A stretch of 64,000 nt of DNA from Candidatus Rokuibacteriota bacterium (GCA_016866775.1 VGLJ01000013.1:18785-82784), one strand, 5' to 3'; positions 42,717 through 52,808 are shown, counted from the first letter of the stretch. A program made the numbers and translations. The notes: a model not told the origin generated them from the letters alone.

Positions 42717-43744
42717 GCGCGCGGCGCGGGCGGCAGCGCCGGCGTCACCCCCGCGATGCGCGCGAAGTGCGCGCTCAATCGTTCGCCGAAGAGCGACGCA
42801 TCGAGCGGGTTCAATCCCGACTCTCCGACCGGCGCGAGCCGTGCCGCCGCGGTCCGGACGAGCGCGCGGATGCACGCCAGCGCCTCGTAGTAGGCCAGCC
42901 GCGTGGCGTCGAGTCGCTGGCGCCGCCGGTAGCCGTTGACGTAGCGCGCGGCGAGCACACGCGCCGCCAACCCGACGACTCCCCGAAGCACAGGCGGAAC
43001 ATCCATCAGCTCGACGGGGATGAAACGCAGGATCACGCGCGTCGACGCCACGTCGAGCGCGGGATGAGCCACGACCGTGTTCGCCCAGTCGATGACGCCG
43101 GTGACCCGGCCGCCGGCCATCAGGATGTTCAGTGGATGGAAGTCTCCATGACAGATGACGCGACGGCGCTCGTCGGCCGGCCGATGCTCGACGAGCCAGC
43201 GCATCGCCCTCTCCAGACCCGAGAGCTTCTCCTGGGCGATGCGACGTTCGAGGCGCGCCAGAAAGCCCTCGACGGTGACGAGCTCACGACCGAGCGGTGA
43301 GCCCGCGCGATCGAACGCTTCGAGCAGCACGTCGGCGTCGAGCGCGTGGAGCCGAAGCTGGGTCGCGACCAGCGTCGACGCGACGCCGAGGCGCCGCTCG
43401 GCGAACAACGGCCGGCCGGGCAGGCGCTCCATGACGAGGAACGCGCCGCCGATGATCGTCGCGTCGGCATTCGCGAGCAGCACGCGCGGCGCCGGGTACC
43501 CGAGCTCCGCCACCACGTTCTGGACCACGCGCTCGCTCAGCGCGCGCGCGGGCGGGTGCTGCCGATCGAAGACGCGAAGGATGAGCGGGATCGAGAACGC
43601 CTCCGGCGCGCCGGCGAGGCGGAAGCCGAAGATCCGCGTGTCGTAGCCCCCGCTGGTGGGCGCCGGCGGTTCCGCGTAGTCCAACGCGGGCTCTCGGAGC
43701 TCGAGGCGGAGATGCTGCAGCAGCGAGTCGCCGAGCGGCGGCAT
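42713..43744 (-). CDS. APH-fold phosphotransferase
   Basis: A 343-aa kinase-like protein of the aminoglycoside phosphotransferase superfamily. The catalytic loop VICHGDFHPLNIL near residue 200 and the metal motif GVIDWANT near 223 are intact. Relatives act on antibiotics, choline or acyl-CoA pathways. The antibiotic role is not supported by context. No Shine-Dalgarno; TAAGAT lies 9 nt before the ATG (leaderless type). Confidence 0.82.
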   Translation of the reverse strand: MPPLGDSLLQHLRLELREPALDYAEPPAPTSGGYDTRIFGFRLAGAPEAFSIPLILRVFDRQHPPARALSERVVQNVVAELGYPAPRVLLANADATIIGGAFLVMERLPGRPLFAERRLGVASTLVATQLRLHALDADVLLEAFDRAGSPLGRELVTVEGFLARLERRIAQEKLSGLERAMRWLVEHRPADERRRVICHGDFHPLNILMAGGRVTGVIDWANTVVAHPALDVASTRVILRFIPVELMDVPPVLRGVVGLAARVLAARYVNGYRRRQRLDATRLAYYEALACIRALVRTAAARLAPVGESGLNPLDASLFGERLSAHFARIAGVTPALPPAPRA

Positions 43745-43829
43745 GGCGCCGCCATCTTATCGAGCCGCGCACCCTCCGCGCTGCCCGCCGCGTCTCAAGG
43801 AGCGTCGAGTCTTCCGAGGGAGGAACGTG

Positions 43830-44999
<1,170 letters not shown>

Positions 45000-45001
45000 C
45001 G

Positions 45002-46204
45002 TCACGCCGCCTCGACGGGGAATCGCATGGTGACCCGCGTGCCGCGCCCGGGCTCGGAGGCGATGTCGATGCGGCCGCCGTGCGCGGCGACGATCCGCTC
45101 GGCGATCGTCAGCCCGAGTCCGCTCCCGTTCGGCTTGCCCGAATAGAACGGCTCGAACACGCGCGCGAGCACGTCGGCGGGAATGCCGGGCCCGGTATCG
45201 CTCACCGCGAGCCCCACGTGCCCGTCCTCGCGGCCGACCTCGAACGACAAGCGCCCGCGGCCGTTCATCGCCTGCACGCCGTTGAGCGCGACGTTCCAGA
45301 GGACCTGCGTCACCTGGTCGCGCTCGAAGGGGAAGCGCGGCACGGCCGGGTCGACCGCCACTTTCACGTCCACACGGGGCGCGCGCGAGCTGCGGATCGC
45401 GCCGACCGTCGCCGCGCGCTCCTCCGTCGTGAGCCCGGCCTCGTCGGTGAGGAGCGCCGTGGCATTGACGATGGCGGCGAGCGGATTGCGGATCTCGTGC
45501 GCCATGCCGGCGGCGAGCTCGCCCGTCGTGGCGAGGCGCTCCGCTTCGCTCAGCCGCGCGTGGAGCCGCTCGCTCTCGCGGCGCGCGTGCTCGAGCACCA
45601 TGATGATGACGGCGAACGTCGAGAGGAAGTAGAGCGTGATGAACACGCCGTGCATCGTGAAGTACGCCGCCGACCCGGGCGGCGCGTCCACGAACTGCGT
45701 CCACACGCGATGCAGTCCCCACAGGACGAGCAGGCCGGCGAGCAGCCGCTCCCCACGCACGCGCCCGCGGCTCTCCTGCGTCCGCCACGGCCAGAACAAC
45801 GCGCCCGCCGCGATCTGCACGATGCCGAGCGCCGCGCCGACGACCTGAAGACCTTCACTGCCGCGGCCGAGCGTGGTCACGAGCGCCAGCACGAGCGCGA
45901 GCGCGCCGCCGATGAGGACGTCGCTGCGCCTGAGGCGATAGTCCCACCCGTGCGCGAGCGCCGCGGCGAGGATGAAGCCGACGGCCGCGACGGTCGCGAC
46001 ACCGGTCGCGACGCTCGGATCCTCGAGCCCGAAGATGACGACGTCCACGACGCGCAGGCCCTTCGACAGGCCGTACGCGCCCCAGCCGAAGAGGAGGTAG
46101 CGGAAGAACCGCAGGCGGTGCGACGAGTAGAGGTACGCGAAGATCAAGAGCTGGATCGCGAAGGCGACCGTCGAGATACAGGTCAGGACCAGCGGCACCG
46201 GCAT
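45002..46204 (-). CDS. NtrB-like membrane histidine kinase with short internal deletion
   Basis: A 400-aa sensor kinase. About seven N-terminal helices (to residue ~205) are followed by HisKA with His236 in [15 protein letters not shown] and a HATPase with [17 protein letters not shown] and GSGLGLTI. At residues 270-275 the sequence jumps from VGAIRSS to [13 protein letters not shown], so about 40 residues of the second HisKA helix and linker seem to be missing. GGAGGAG precedes the ATG, with a strong sigma-54 promoter upstream. It forms an operon with the sigma-54 activator. Confidence 0.83.
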   Translation of the reverse strand: MPVPLVLTCISTVAFAIQLLIFAYLYSSHRLRFFRYLLFGWGAYGLSKGLRVVDVVIFGLEDPSVATGVATVAAVGFILAAALAHGWDYRLRRSDVLIGGALALVLALVTTLGRGSEGLQVVGAALGIVQIAAGALFWPWRTQESRGRVRGERLLAGLLVLWGLHRVWTQFVDAPPGSAAYFTMHGVFITLYFLSTFAVIIMVLEHARRESERLHARLSEAERLATTGELAAGMAHEIRNPLAAIVNATALLTDEAGLTTEERAATVGAIRSSRAPRVDVKVAVDPAVPRFPFERDQVTQVLWNVALNGVQAMNGRGRLSFEVGREDGHVGLAVSDTGPGIPADVLARVFEPFYSGKPNGSGLGLTIAERIVAAHGGRIDIASEPGRGTRVTMRFPVEAA

Positions 46205-46237
46205 CCAGACTCCTCCAATTCGAACCGGCCTACAGCG

Positions 46238-46251
46238 GCAAGACGCGTGCC
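46238..46251 (-). promoter_or_regulatory. Sigma-54 promoter of the sensor/activator operon
   Basis: On minus, GGCACGCGTCTTGC: GGCACG-N4-TTGC, an exact core match to the sigma-54 consensus, 34 bp before the kinase ATG. It suggests autoregulation. Confidence 0.7.
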
Positions 46252-46294
46252 GAGGCGAAATCGCTGAATTTGGGATGCTCGCCGGCGCGGACGC

Positions 46295-46387
46295 GTTTCA
46301 CTTCAGAACGCCGTTCCAATCCGGAACACCGGCTCCTTTTGACCAGGGCCGCTGTTCCAATGTGGACCACCCGTTCCGCGGTGAAAC
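46295..46387. promoter_or_regulatory. Four GTTYC-N5-GRAAC-type activator sites
   Basis: Dyads at 46295-46309 (GTTTC-N5-AGAAC), 46313-46327 (GTTCC-N5-GGAAC, perfect), 46354-46368 (GTTCC-N5-GGACC) and 46373-46387 (GTTCC-N5-GAAAC). They form two pairs with centres 18-19 bp apart. The array lies midway between the two divergent sigma-54 promoters, about -75 to -165 from either start, as enhancers do. Confidence 0.65.
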
Positions 46388-46441
46388 CTGCGCCGGGCTC
46401 GCGATCGGCGGAAACACGCATGATTTCGCTCGATTCGCGTT

Positions 46442-46456
46442 TGGCACGCCGTGTGC
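46442..46456 (+). promoter_or_regulatory. Sigma-54 promoter of the repeat peptide
   Basis: TGGCACGCCGTGTGC: TGGCACG-N4-GTGC, a single mismatch at -12, GG/GC 10 nt apart, 31 bp before the repeat-peptide ATG. Confidence 0.7.
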
Positions 46457-46486
46457 CCTCTGCCCCACGCTCAGGAGGACAACAAC

Positions 46487-46666
46487 ATGAAGCGCAGACA
46501 TGCAGTCGCACTCGGTCTCGCGGCGGTGCTCCTCACGAGCGCCGCGCACGCCGCGCAGGACGTGGTCGAAGCCCCGCGCGGCCAGGACGTCGTCGAGGCC
46601 CCGCGCAGCCAGGACGTCGCGCAGGCGCCACGTGGTGAGGATCCGGTCCAGGCGCCGCGCAACTAA
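46487..46666 (+). CDS. Exported peptide of four 9-residue repeats
   Basis: A 59-aa product. MKRRHAVALGLAAVLLTSAAHA is a signal peptide. The mature part is four repeats, QDVVEAPRG, QDVVEAPRS, QDVAQAPRG and EDPVQAPRN, then TAA. CAGGAGGAC precedes the ATG. It is its own unit: a sigma-54 promoter and enhancer array upstream, a 12-bp-stem hairpin right after the stop. The divergent NtrB/NtrC-like pair is the obvious regulator. Each repeat ends in Pro-Arg, a possible processing site. No known family recognised. Confidence 0.75.
   Translation: MKRRHAVALGLAAVLLTSAAHAAQDVVEAPRGQDVVEAPRSQDVAQAPRGEDPVQAPRN
46556..46663 (+). repeat. Four tandem 27-bp coding repeats
   Basis: Four 27-bp units encode the 9-residue repeats. 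Units 1 and 2 differ mainly at synonymous positions, and 3 and 4 are more diverged, so the repeat is under protein-level selection and not a recent expansion. Confidence 0.8.
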
Positions 46667-46671
46667 GGTGC

Positions 46672-46704
46672 GCGCCGGACGAGGCGGTCTCGCTCGTCCG
46701 GCGC
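46672..46704 (+). terminator. Strong hairpin after the repeat peptide
   Basis: GCGCCGGACGAG with CTCGTCCGGCGC: a perfect 12-bp stem with a 9-nt loop, 6 bp after the stop codon. No T-run; it could terminate or protect the short mRNA. Confidence 0.6.
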
Positions 46705-46734
46705 TCGCTGTCCCGCGGCCCCTCCGCGCGAGCG

Positions 46735-47505
46735 TTACTTCGTGTTGCCCTTGATGAACGCTTGTACGTGTGTCCACGCGTCCGCGGACGCGTCCTTGAA
46801 CTCGTCGAACTTCCGGTCGAAGAAGCTGTGCGGCGCGGCCGGGTACACGTGCTCCTCGTGCTTCACGCCGGCCTTCTTCAGCGCGTCGGCGAACGCCTTG
46901 CGATCGGCGTCCGGAATGCCTTCGTCCGCGCCGCCGTAGATCGAGAGCACGGGCGCCTTGTACTGCGCGGCCGCGTCGATCGGCTTGGGGCGATCGGGCC
47001 AGCGCTTGAGGCCGAGCGGCCACCCATAGAACCCGATCACGCCGGCGTAGCCGAGCGCGCTCGCGGCCTGGAGATAGGCGAGCGCGCCGCCGAAGCAGAA
47101 GCCCACGGAGAACAGCGCGCGCACTTGCCCGCCGTCCTTGCCGCGCAGGTGCGCGGCGCACGCCGCGATGTCCGCCTGGAGCTGATCGGGCTTCGTCTGC
47201 GACACGTGGTCGAGGAACGGGAACGCGTCGCTCCGATCGTCGTTCGCCGCGCTGCGCGCGAAGAAGTCGAACGCCACCGAGTCGACGCCGATCTCCGCGA
47301 AGCGATCGGCGAGCGCCTTGTAGTACGGATGCAGGCCGCGCACGTCGGGGATGACGATCATCCCGGCGCCCGACGGCTTCGCCGCGCGCGCGCCGTAGGC
47401 CATGAACCGCGTGCCGTCGGAGGACGTGAGCCGGAGATCGGTGCCGCCGGCGGAGCCGCCGGCGATCGGCGGAATCGGCGGATAGGAATCGTTGTCAACG
47501 CACAT
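46735..47505 (-). CDS. Dienelactone-hydrolase-family protein
   Basis: A 256-aa alpha/beta hydrolase. The nucleophile is Cys in VGFCFGG (~residue 135), with Asp in YGGADEGIP and His in PAAPHSFFDR, as in dienelactone hydrolases. It opens lactones from ring cleavage or related esters. GGGAGGGGCGC precedes the ATG, which lies within the last codons of the amidohydrolase (11-nt overlap), so the two are co-translated. Confidence 0.85.
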   Translation of the reverse strand: MCVDNDSYPPIPPIAGGSAGGTDLRLTSSDGTRFMAYGARAAKPSGAGMIVIPDVRGLHPYYKALADRFAEIGVDSVAFDFFARSAANDDRSDAFPFLDHVSQTKPDQLQADIAACAAHLRGKDGGQVRALFSVGFCFGGALAYLQAASALGYAGVIGFYGWPLGLKRWPDRPKPIDAAAQYKAPVLSIYGGADEGIPDADRKAFADALKKAGVKHEEHVYPAAPHSFFDRKFDEFKDASADAWTHVQAFIKGNTK

Positions 47506-48961
47506 GCGCCCCTCCCGTCAGCAGGTCCGCGGCCTGCTTCTCGACCGCGGTGCCCTTGAAGAAGTCCGGATTGACCTCGCCCCAGAACCGCACGGCGTTC
47601 GCGAACATGAAGTCGCGGAAGTCGTCGTCGGTCAGCAGCCCGTGCTCGACCAGCTCGTACGCCTCCGGCACCACCTCCGTCATGTCAGGCACGTCGAAGT
47701 GCCCGATGTCGGAGCTGAAGATCGCGTTGAGCCGCGCGCGCATCGGATTCGCCTTCGTGTTGAAGGCCCAGGCGTTGGCCGGGTCGTCGGCCTCGCACCC
47801 GAAGTAGAAGCGCGGCACGAAGAGGTCCTTGATGTCCTGCTTCTTCTCGATCTTGCAGCGGAAGTAATCGTCGGGATCCTCGACGCCGCCGTTGAGCTCC
47901 GAGGCGTCTCCCACCGTGAGGCCTTCCCCACGCCGCACCGCCTCGACCATCTCGGGACGGCCGTACCGCTCCGTGTACTGGAGCAGCGTCGCGACGTCGA
48001 GCTTGCTCGGGTGCGTGCTCTGGACGGCGGTGCCGTTGCGCTTCTCCCAGTGGCCGATCAGGTCCGCGTAGAGCATGCACGCCCAGCCGACGCCGCCTTC
48101 GAGGAAGGCGAAGTTGAGGTCGGGGAACCGGCGGGTGACGCCGCCGAAGAAGATCGCCTTGGCGACGGAGTGACCGCCCGACGCGAAGTGGCCGATGTGG
48201 TTGTAACAGAAATTGGACGGTGAGTTGCGGAGCAGGATCGACCGCGCGCCGTTGTGGAAGCTGGGCGCGAGCTTCAGCTCGCGGCACGTCTGCCACACGG
48301 GGTCGTAATCGTGGGGGCTGTCGATCCCGATGACGTCGTACCACTCCAGGTGCTTCGAGACCTCGGGGTGCTCCTCCTCGAGCGCCTGGATGCGGCGCCG
48401 CATGAGCCCGCCGATCATCGGCACCTTGTAGCCGAGCTGCTTCACGCAGAACTCGAGCTCCTCGATCGCTTCCTCCGGCGTGTACATCGGGACGATGCAC
48501 GCGGGGATGATCCGACCGCCAAGCCCGCGGAACTGATCCATGGTGAACACGTTGTAGGCGCGGCAGATGGCGCGGCGGAGGCGCGTGTCCTGCATGCGGT
48601 GATAGCCGAGCCCGGCCGTGGGGTACACGACGCAGAAGTCGATGCCCAGGTCCTCGAGGCGCTCGTACATGAGGCGCGGGAGCATCGCCGTCGCGCGGTC
48701 GAGCACATTCTCGCTGGGCGTGGCCCAGAACGACTCCATGCCCACGCGCTTCCGCGCGCGCTCGGCCACCGACATCTTGAGCGAGTTCGGCACGCGCGAG
48801 CTCGCGAGGTCGTACGCTTCGACGGCCGCGTCGCCCGCGATCTTCCGGAACTGCTCCCGCATGACGGGGCTGTATTCGAGCCAGTGCCCGTCGGCGTCGA
48901 TGACCGGGTGGCTCAGGCGGGAGCGGATCTTCCGGGCCTCGTTCTGACCGTTCGTGGACAT
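47495..48961 (-). CDS. Amidohydrolase_2 family protein
   Basis: A 488-aa metal hydrolase. VIDADGHWLEYSP (DxH) at the start, SFHNGARS and YNHIGHFASGGHS in the middle, FAFLEGGVGW, and C-terminal FSSDIGHFDVPD with the metal Asp. Closest in look to large ACMSD-like amidohydrolases of soil bacteria. It is divergent from the P450 gene and coupled to the DLH-like hydrolase, suggesting an aromatic or lactone degradation unit. GAGGTGCTCG precedes the ATG. Confidence 0.85.
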   Translation of the reverse strand: MSTNGQNEARKIRSRLSHPVIDADGHWLEYSPVMREQFRKIAGDAAVEAYDLASSRVPNSLKMSVAERARKRVGMESFWATPSENVLDRATAMLPRLMYERLEDLGIDFCVVYPTAGLGYHRMQDTRLRRAICRAYNVFTMDQFRGLGGRIIPACIVPMYTPEEAIEELEFCVKQLGYKVPMIGGLMRRRIQALEEEHPEVSKHLEWYDVIGIDSPHDYDPVWQTCRELKLAPSFHNGARSILLRNSPSNFCYNHIGHFASGGHSVAKAIFFGGVTRRFPDLNFAFLEGGVGWACMLYADLIGHWEKRNGTAVQSTHPSKLDVATLLQYTERYGRPEMVEAVRRGEGLTVGDASELNGGVEDPDDYFRCKIEKKQDIKDLFVPRFYFGCEADDPANAWAFNTKANPMRARLNAIFSSDIGHFDVPDMTEVVPEAYELVEHGLLTDDDFRDFMFANAVRFWGEVNPDFFKGTAVEKQAADLLTGGAHVR

Positions 48962-49006
48962 CGAGCACCTCGATGGCGGAAGGGTGACCAATAGTACACT
49001 CTCACC

Positions 49007-50197
49007 ATGTCTTTCCACTTCAACCCCATGGCCCCCGAGTTCGTCGCCGATCCGTATCGGACGTATCACCGTCTGCGCACCGAAGATCCGGTGCATCACA
49101 GCCCGCTGGGCTTCTGGGTGCTCACGCGCTACGAGGACGTCGTGGCGTCGCTGCGCGACCCGCGATTCCAGAAGGAGCCGATGATCGCGGCCGTCGCCGC
49201 GCGCATGGGCGTCCAGGCGGGGACGATCGGCCTCTCGATGCTCGATCGCGATCCGCCGGACCACACGCGCCTGCGCGGGCTCGCGAGCAAGGCGTTCACG
49301 CCGAAGGTGGTGGAAGGGCTCCGGCCGCGCGTGCAGGAGATCGTCGACGGCTTGCTCGATCGCGTCGAGCCCGCGGGACGCATGGACCTCATCGAGGAGT
49401 TCGCGTATCCGATCCCGGTCAACGTGATCTGCGAGATGCTCGGGGTGCCGGTCGAAGACCACGAACGCTTCAAGGGCTGGTCGCTCGACCTCGCGCGCGG
49501 GCTCGACAGCATCATGCTCGGGCCCGAATCCGAGGTGGCGAAGCGGAGTGGACAGGCGCGCCAGGGACTGACGGAGTACATGCGCGAGCTCATCGCGCAG
49601 CGCCGGGCGGCGCCGCGCGCGGACCTGCTCTCCGCGCTCATCGCGGCCGAGGAAGCCGGCGACAAGCTCACCGAGCACGAGCTGCTCGCGACCTGCATCC
49701 TCCTGCTGGTCGCCGGCCACGAGACCACCGTGAACCTGATCGGTAACGGGATGCTCGCGCTGCTCCGGCATCCGGACCAGCTCCGGCTCCTGCGCGAGCA
49801 GCCGACGCTGATCGCGACGGCGGTGGAGGAGCTGCTGCGCTACGACGGGCCGGTGCAGCGCACGGCGCGCACGCCGACGGACGACGTGACGTTCGCGGGC
49901 GGCCGCACGATCCCGAAGGGCGAGATCGTGATGCCGTTCATCGGCGCCGCGGACCGGGACCCGGCGCAGTTCCGCGATCCCGACCGTCTCGACATCACGC
50001 GCACCGAGAACCGCCACATCGCGTTCGGCCTCGGCGTCCACTTCTGTCTCGGCGCGCCGCTCGCGCGCGTCGAGGGCCAGATCGCGATCAACACGCTGAT
50101 CAAGCGGCTGCCGCACCTCGCGGTGGCGATCGATCGGCCGGAGTATCGGCAGAGCCTGACGCTGCGCGGGCTCACCGCGCTGCCCGTCACGTTTTGA
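49007..50197 (+). CDS. Cytochrome P450
   Basis: A 396-aa soluble bacterial P450. I-helix AGHETT (~residue 245), K-helix EELLR, and the haem ligand in FGLGVHFCLGAPLAR (Cys ~350). It hydroxylates small organics; the redox partner is unknown (no ferredoxin adjacent). No Shine-Dalgarno; TACACT lies 6 nt before the ATG (leaderless type). It overlaps the enolase-superfamily gene by TTGA. Confidence 0.93.
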   Translation: MSFHFNPMAPEFVADPYRTYHRLRTEDPVHHSPLGFWVLTRYEDVVASLRDPRFQKEPMIAAVAARMGVQAGTIGLSMLDRDPPDHTRLRGLASKAFTPKVVEGLRPRVQEIVDGLLDRVEPAGRMDLIEEFAYPIPVNVICEMLGVPVEDHERFKGWSLDLARGLDSIMLGPESEVAKRSGQARQGLTEYMRELIAQRRAAPRADLLSALIAAEEAGDKLTEHELLATCILLLVAGHETTVNLIGNGMLALLRHPDQLRLLREQPTLIATAVEELLRYDGPVQRTARTPTDDVTFAGGRTIPKGEIVMPFIGAADRDPAQFRDPDRLDITRTENRHIAFGLGVHFCLGAPLARVEGQIAINTLIKRLPHLAVAIDRPEYRQSLTLRGLTALPVTF

Positions 50198-51291
50198 AGA
50201 TCACCCGCGTCGAGACGCTCGTCCTCAACCTGCCGATGCTCATCGACGCGGCCACGCCGATGATGGCCGGCCGCCCCCGAACGAGCATCGACATGCTGCT
50301 GGTCCGTATCGATACCGACGCAGGCGTGAGCGGGTGGGGCGAAGCGTTCGGGCACCGCGTCTTCCCGGCGACGCGCGCCGCCATCGACACGCTGCTCGGG
50401 CCCATGGTCGTCGGGCGCGACGCGACGCAGATCCAGGCGATCAACGACGATCTGCAGCGCACGCTGCACGGCGTCGGCCGGAACGGGCCGACGATCTACG
50501 CGCTCTCCGGCCTCGACATCGCGCTGTGGGACATCGCCGGCAAGGTCGCGGGGCTTCCTCTCTATCGGCTGCTCGGGGGCGGCGCGCGCGCGGATCTGCC
50601 GGCCTACGCGAGCCTGCTCCGCTACGGCACGGCGGATGCGGTGAAGCACTACACCGCGCAGGCGCTCGCGCGCGGCTATCGCCACGTCAAGCTGCACGAG
50701 ATCACGGTGCCCGAAGTGAAGGCGGCGCGCGACGTGGCCGGCGCCGGCATCCCGATCATGGTCGACACGAATTGCCCGTGGACGGTCGCGCAGGCCGTCG
50801 AGATGGCGCAGCGCCTCGCGCCGTTCGATCTCACGTGGCTCGAGGAGCCCGTCTGGCCGCCGGAAAATCTCGCGGGTCTCGCCGAGGTGCGTACGCGCGG
50901 CGGCATCCCGACGGCGGCCGGCGAGAACTACGGCACCGTGTGGGAATTCCGCCGCGCCTGCGAGGCGGGCGCGATCTCGTACGCGCAGCCGAGCGTGACG
51001 AAGATCGGCGGCGTGACGGAGATGCGTCGCGTGATCACGGTGGCCGAGACGCTGGGCGTGCAGGTGATCCCGCACTCCGCGTACTTCGGCCCGGGCCTGC
51101 TCGCATCGATCCACTGCATCGCCGCGATGGCCGGCGAGGGGTGGGTGGAGCGGTTCTACTGCGACTTCGCCGAGAACCCGCTGGGCGACGCGATCCATCC
51201 GGACAAGCGCGGCCGCATCGCCGTGCCGCAGGGCCCGGGCCTCGGCGTCGATCCGGACCCGCAGGTGGTGGCGAAGCTCCGTACGAGCTGA
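50194..51291 (+). CDS. Mandelate racemase/muconate lactonizing enzyme family protein
   Basis: A 365-aa enolase-superfamily enzyme. RHVKLHE (Lys base region, ~residue 165), metal ligands MVDTN, WLEEP and AAGEN, and the second base in VIPHSAYFGPG. It abstracts a proton alpha to a carboxylate: racemase, dehydratase or cycloisomerase. It starts at TTG within a TTGA overlap with the P450 stop; the frame and N-terminus (MKITRVETLVL) are exactly right. Substrate unknown. Confidence 0.87.
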   Translation: MKITRVETLVLNLPMLIDAATPMMAGRPRTSIDMLLVRIDTDAGVSGWGEAFGHRVFPATRAAIDTLLGPMVVGRDATQIQAINDDLQRTLHGVGRNGPTIYALSGLDIALWDIAGKVAGLPLYRLLGGGARADLPAYASLLRYGTADAVKHYTAQALARGYRHVKLHEITVPEVKAARDVAGAGIPIMVDTNCPWTVAQAVEMAQRLAPFDLTWLEEPVWPPENLAGLAEVRTRGGIPTAAGENYGTVWEFRRACEAGAISYAQPSVTKIGGVTEMRRVITVAETLGVQVIPHSAYFGPGLLASIHCIAAMAGEGWVERFYCDFAENPLGDAIHPDKRGRIAVPQGPGLGVDPDPQVVAKLRTS

Positions 51292-51350
51292 CCGGCTCGT
51301 GGACTGTATGCGCGCGCAGGCACCACGGCGCCGTCTATCGTCATGTCGCA

Positions 51351-51437
51351 ATGGTGCGTCCGCCGGCAGTGATCACGCCACGTGCCGCGCCGGCGGCGCG
51401 CATCGCCGTCGCCGACCTGCTGCCGCCCGCGCGCTAG
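51351..51437 (+). CDS. 28-aa small ORF with leaderless-type promoter
   Basis: ATG 51351 encodes MVRPPAVITPRAAPAARIAVADLLPPAR. TATCGT stands 9 nt upstream, the same hexamer as at the alanine racemase gene. Its stop overlaps the convergent TauD stop (CTAG). It may be a real small protein or the beginning of a truncated gene; no family is visible. Confidence 0.3.
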   Translation: MVRPPAVITPRAAPAARIAVADLLPPAR

Positions 51438-52276
51438 AAGGGCTTCGCGCCCTTCACGACCGTGCGCTGAAGCACCCGGCGGTGCTTGCCCATCTCGTAG
51501 TTCCGCGCCGCGCGATGGAGCAGGCAGCGGTTGTCCCACATCACCAGGTCGCCGGGGCGCCACTGGTGCGTGTAGATGAACTCCGGCTGCGTCGTGTGCG
51601 CGAGCAGCCGATCGAGCAGCGCGACGCCCTTCGCTTCAGGCATCCCGATCACGTGTGAGGTGTGCGAGCCGAGATACAGCGACTTCACGCCCGTCTCCGG
51701 GTGTGTACGCACGAGGGGATGCGTGACCGGCGGGCGCTCGCGCTTCTGCGCTTCGGTCGCCGGCGGTCCGCCGAGCTTGCGGCGGCTCGCCTCCCAGCTG
51801 TGCTCGACCTGCAGCGTCGCGATCGCGCGCTTGAGGTCCCCGGGAAGCGTGACGTAGCCGAGCGCGCAGTTCGCGAACTGCGTGTCACCGCCGTCGGGCG
51901 GCAGCTCGAGCGCGTGGAGCATCGTCATCAGCGACGGCTCCGCGTGATACGACTTGTCCGTGTGCCAGGAGTAGTTGCCGACGCTGTCCGGCTCCGCCGT
52001 CGGATTCCCGTGCTCGTCGAGGTTGTGAACCGTGTGCACCAGCGGCCAGCGCGTGCCGTCCGGCGCGCGGCCGACGTGCCCCTCGACCTCGCCGAACTGC
52101 TCCGTGAGCACGAGCTGTTGATCGGCGGTGAGGCGCTGGCCACGGAAGACGAGCAGGTGATGCTCGAGGAAGGCGGCCAGGATCTCGTCCTTGAGCGCGG
52201 GTGAGAGTGGCCGGGACAGGTCGATGCCCGTCACCTCGGCGCCCGCCGCATCCGAGAGCCGCCCGACCGTCAGCAT
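51434..52276 (-). CDS. TauD/TfdA-family dioxygenase
   Basis: A 280-aa Fe(II)/2-oxoglutarate dioxygenase. Iron ligands in WHTDKSY (HxD, ~residue 107) and the distal His in CLLHRAARNY; the 2-oxoglutarate Arg lies in RRVLQRTVVKG. AEVTGIDLSRPL at the start is typical. Relatives act on taurine, 2,4-D or other sulfonates and ethers. I chose ATG 52276: TATCAT lies 7 nt upstream (leaderless). ATG 52285 is the alternative. Confidence 0.9.
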   Translation of the reverse strand: MLTVGRLSDAAGAEVTGIDLSRPLSPALKDEILAAFLEHHLLVFRGQRLTADQQLVLTEQFGEVEGHVGRAPDGTRWPLVHTVHNLDEHGNPTAEPDSVGNYSWHTDKSYHAEPSLMTMLHALELPPDGGDTQFANCALGYVTLPGDLKRAIATLQVEHSWEASRRKLGGPPATEAQKRERPPVTHPLVRTHPETGVKSLYLGSHTSHVIGMPEAKGVALLDRLLAHTTQPEFIYTHQWRPGDLVMWDNRCLLHRAARNYEMGKHRRVLQRTVVKGAKPF

Positions 52277-52309
52277 GCCCGGCATGATAGTGCGGTCCGA
52301 GAGGAGAGG

Positions 52310-52579
52310 CTATGGCCCGGCGCGTTCTCGCCGGTGAAGGCCCCCTTCGCGAGAGACCGCGTTTCCCCACGTCGTCAGGATCCGGCAATCGACGCGGCGC
52401 AGCGCCCCTCGGATCTCGACCGTCCGGCGGCTTCCGCTCTCCGTCGTCCCGGACTCGCACCATCCGATGAGGCGGTACGTCACCTCGCAGACGAACTCCT
52501 TCTCCGCATAGAGACGTCCCGTTCCCTCGAGCGGCATCGCCGCGAGCACATCGCTCAGCCACTCCTCCTCGGCGCTCAC
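52310..52579 (-). CDS. Small hypothetical protein
   Basis: An 89-aa ORF. WLSDVLAAMPLEGTGRLYAEKEFVCEVTYRLIGW looks like a real folded segment with beta character; the rest is polar. It starts at GTG 52579, 4 nt after the stop of the small membrane ORF, so the two form a pair. Family not recognised; the C-terminal half may be out of its true frame. Confidence 0.4.
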   Translation of the reverse strand: MSAEEEWLSDVLAAMPLEGTGRLYAEKEFVCEVTYRLIGWCESGTTESGSRRTVEIRGALRRVDCRILTTWGNAVSREGGLHRRERAGP

Positions 52580-52583
52580 CCCG

Positions 52584-52808
52584 TCACGTCGTCAAGGCGA
52601 GCCACTGGAGCAGACCGAGCAACAGCGCGACGAGCGCGCAGAACGCCCCGACCAGGAGCGCGACGACGCCAACGGTGCCCGCGGTTTCGCGCAAGCGCGC
52701 ACGCCGATCTTCGGAGAGGAATCTGGAGAGACCCGTTCCGGGCCGTGGCCGGGACTGCACTATCTCTCCAACCTGCCCACGCGACGGTGCACACGCCGTA
52801 TCTACCAC
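52584..52808 (-). CDS. Small single-helix membrane protein
   Basis: Up to 74 aa. A basic N-terminal region (RFLSEDRRARLRET) precedes one membrane helix, GVVALLVGAFCALVALLLGLLQWLA. GTG 52808 has GATGCT 6 nt upstream; GTG 52760 with GGAGAG is an alternative start. Downstream of the NarL-like regulator on the same strand; function unknown. Confidence 0.45.
   Translation of the reverse strand: MVDTACAPSRGQVGEIVQSRPRPGTGLSRFLSEDRRARLRETAGTVGVVALLVGAFCALVALLLGLLQWLALTT

Noticed and set aside
42713-43744. Antibiotic resistance by the APH-fold protein
   Set aside because: The fold is shared with choline, homoserine and acyl-CoA-related kinases, and the neighbourhood gives no link to resistance.
43750-43829. 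Sigma-54 promoter in front of the third Cys-motif lipoprotein
   Set aside because: No GG-N10-GC arrangement with TGC at -12 was found, so shared regulation with the other two is not supported here.
46275-46490. 71-aa ORF in the sigma-54 regulatory gap
   Set aside because: It covers the dyads and promoter, has no Shine-Dalgarno and no domain; the regulatory reading explains the sequence better.
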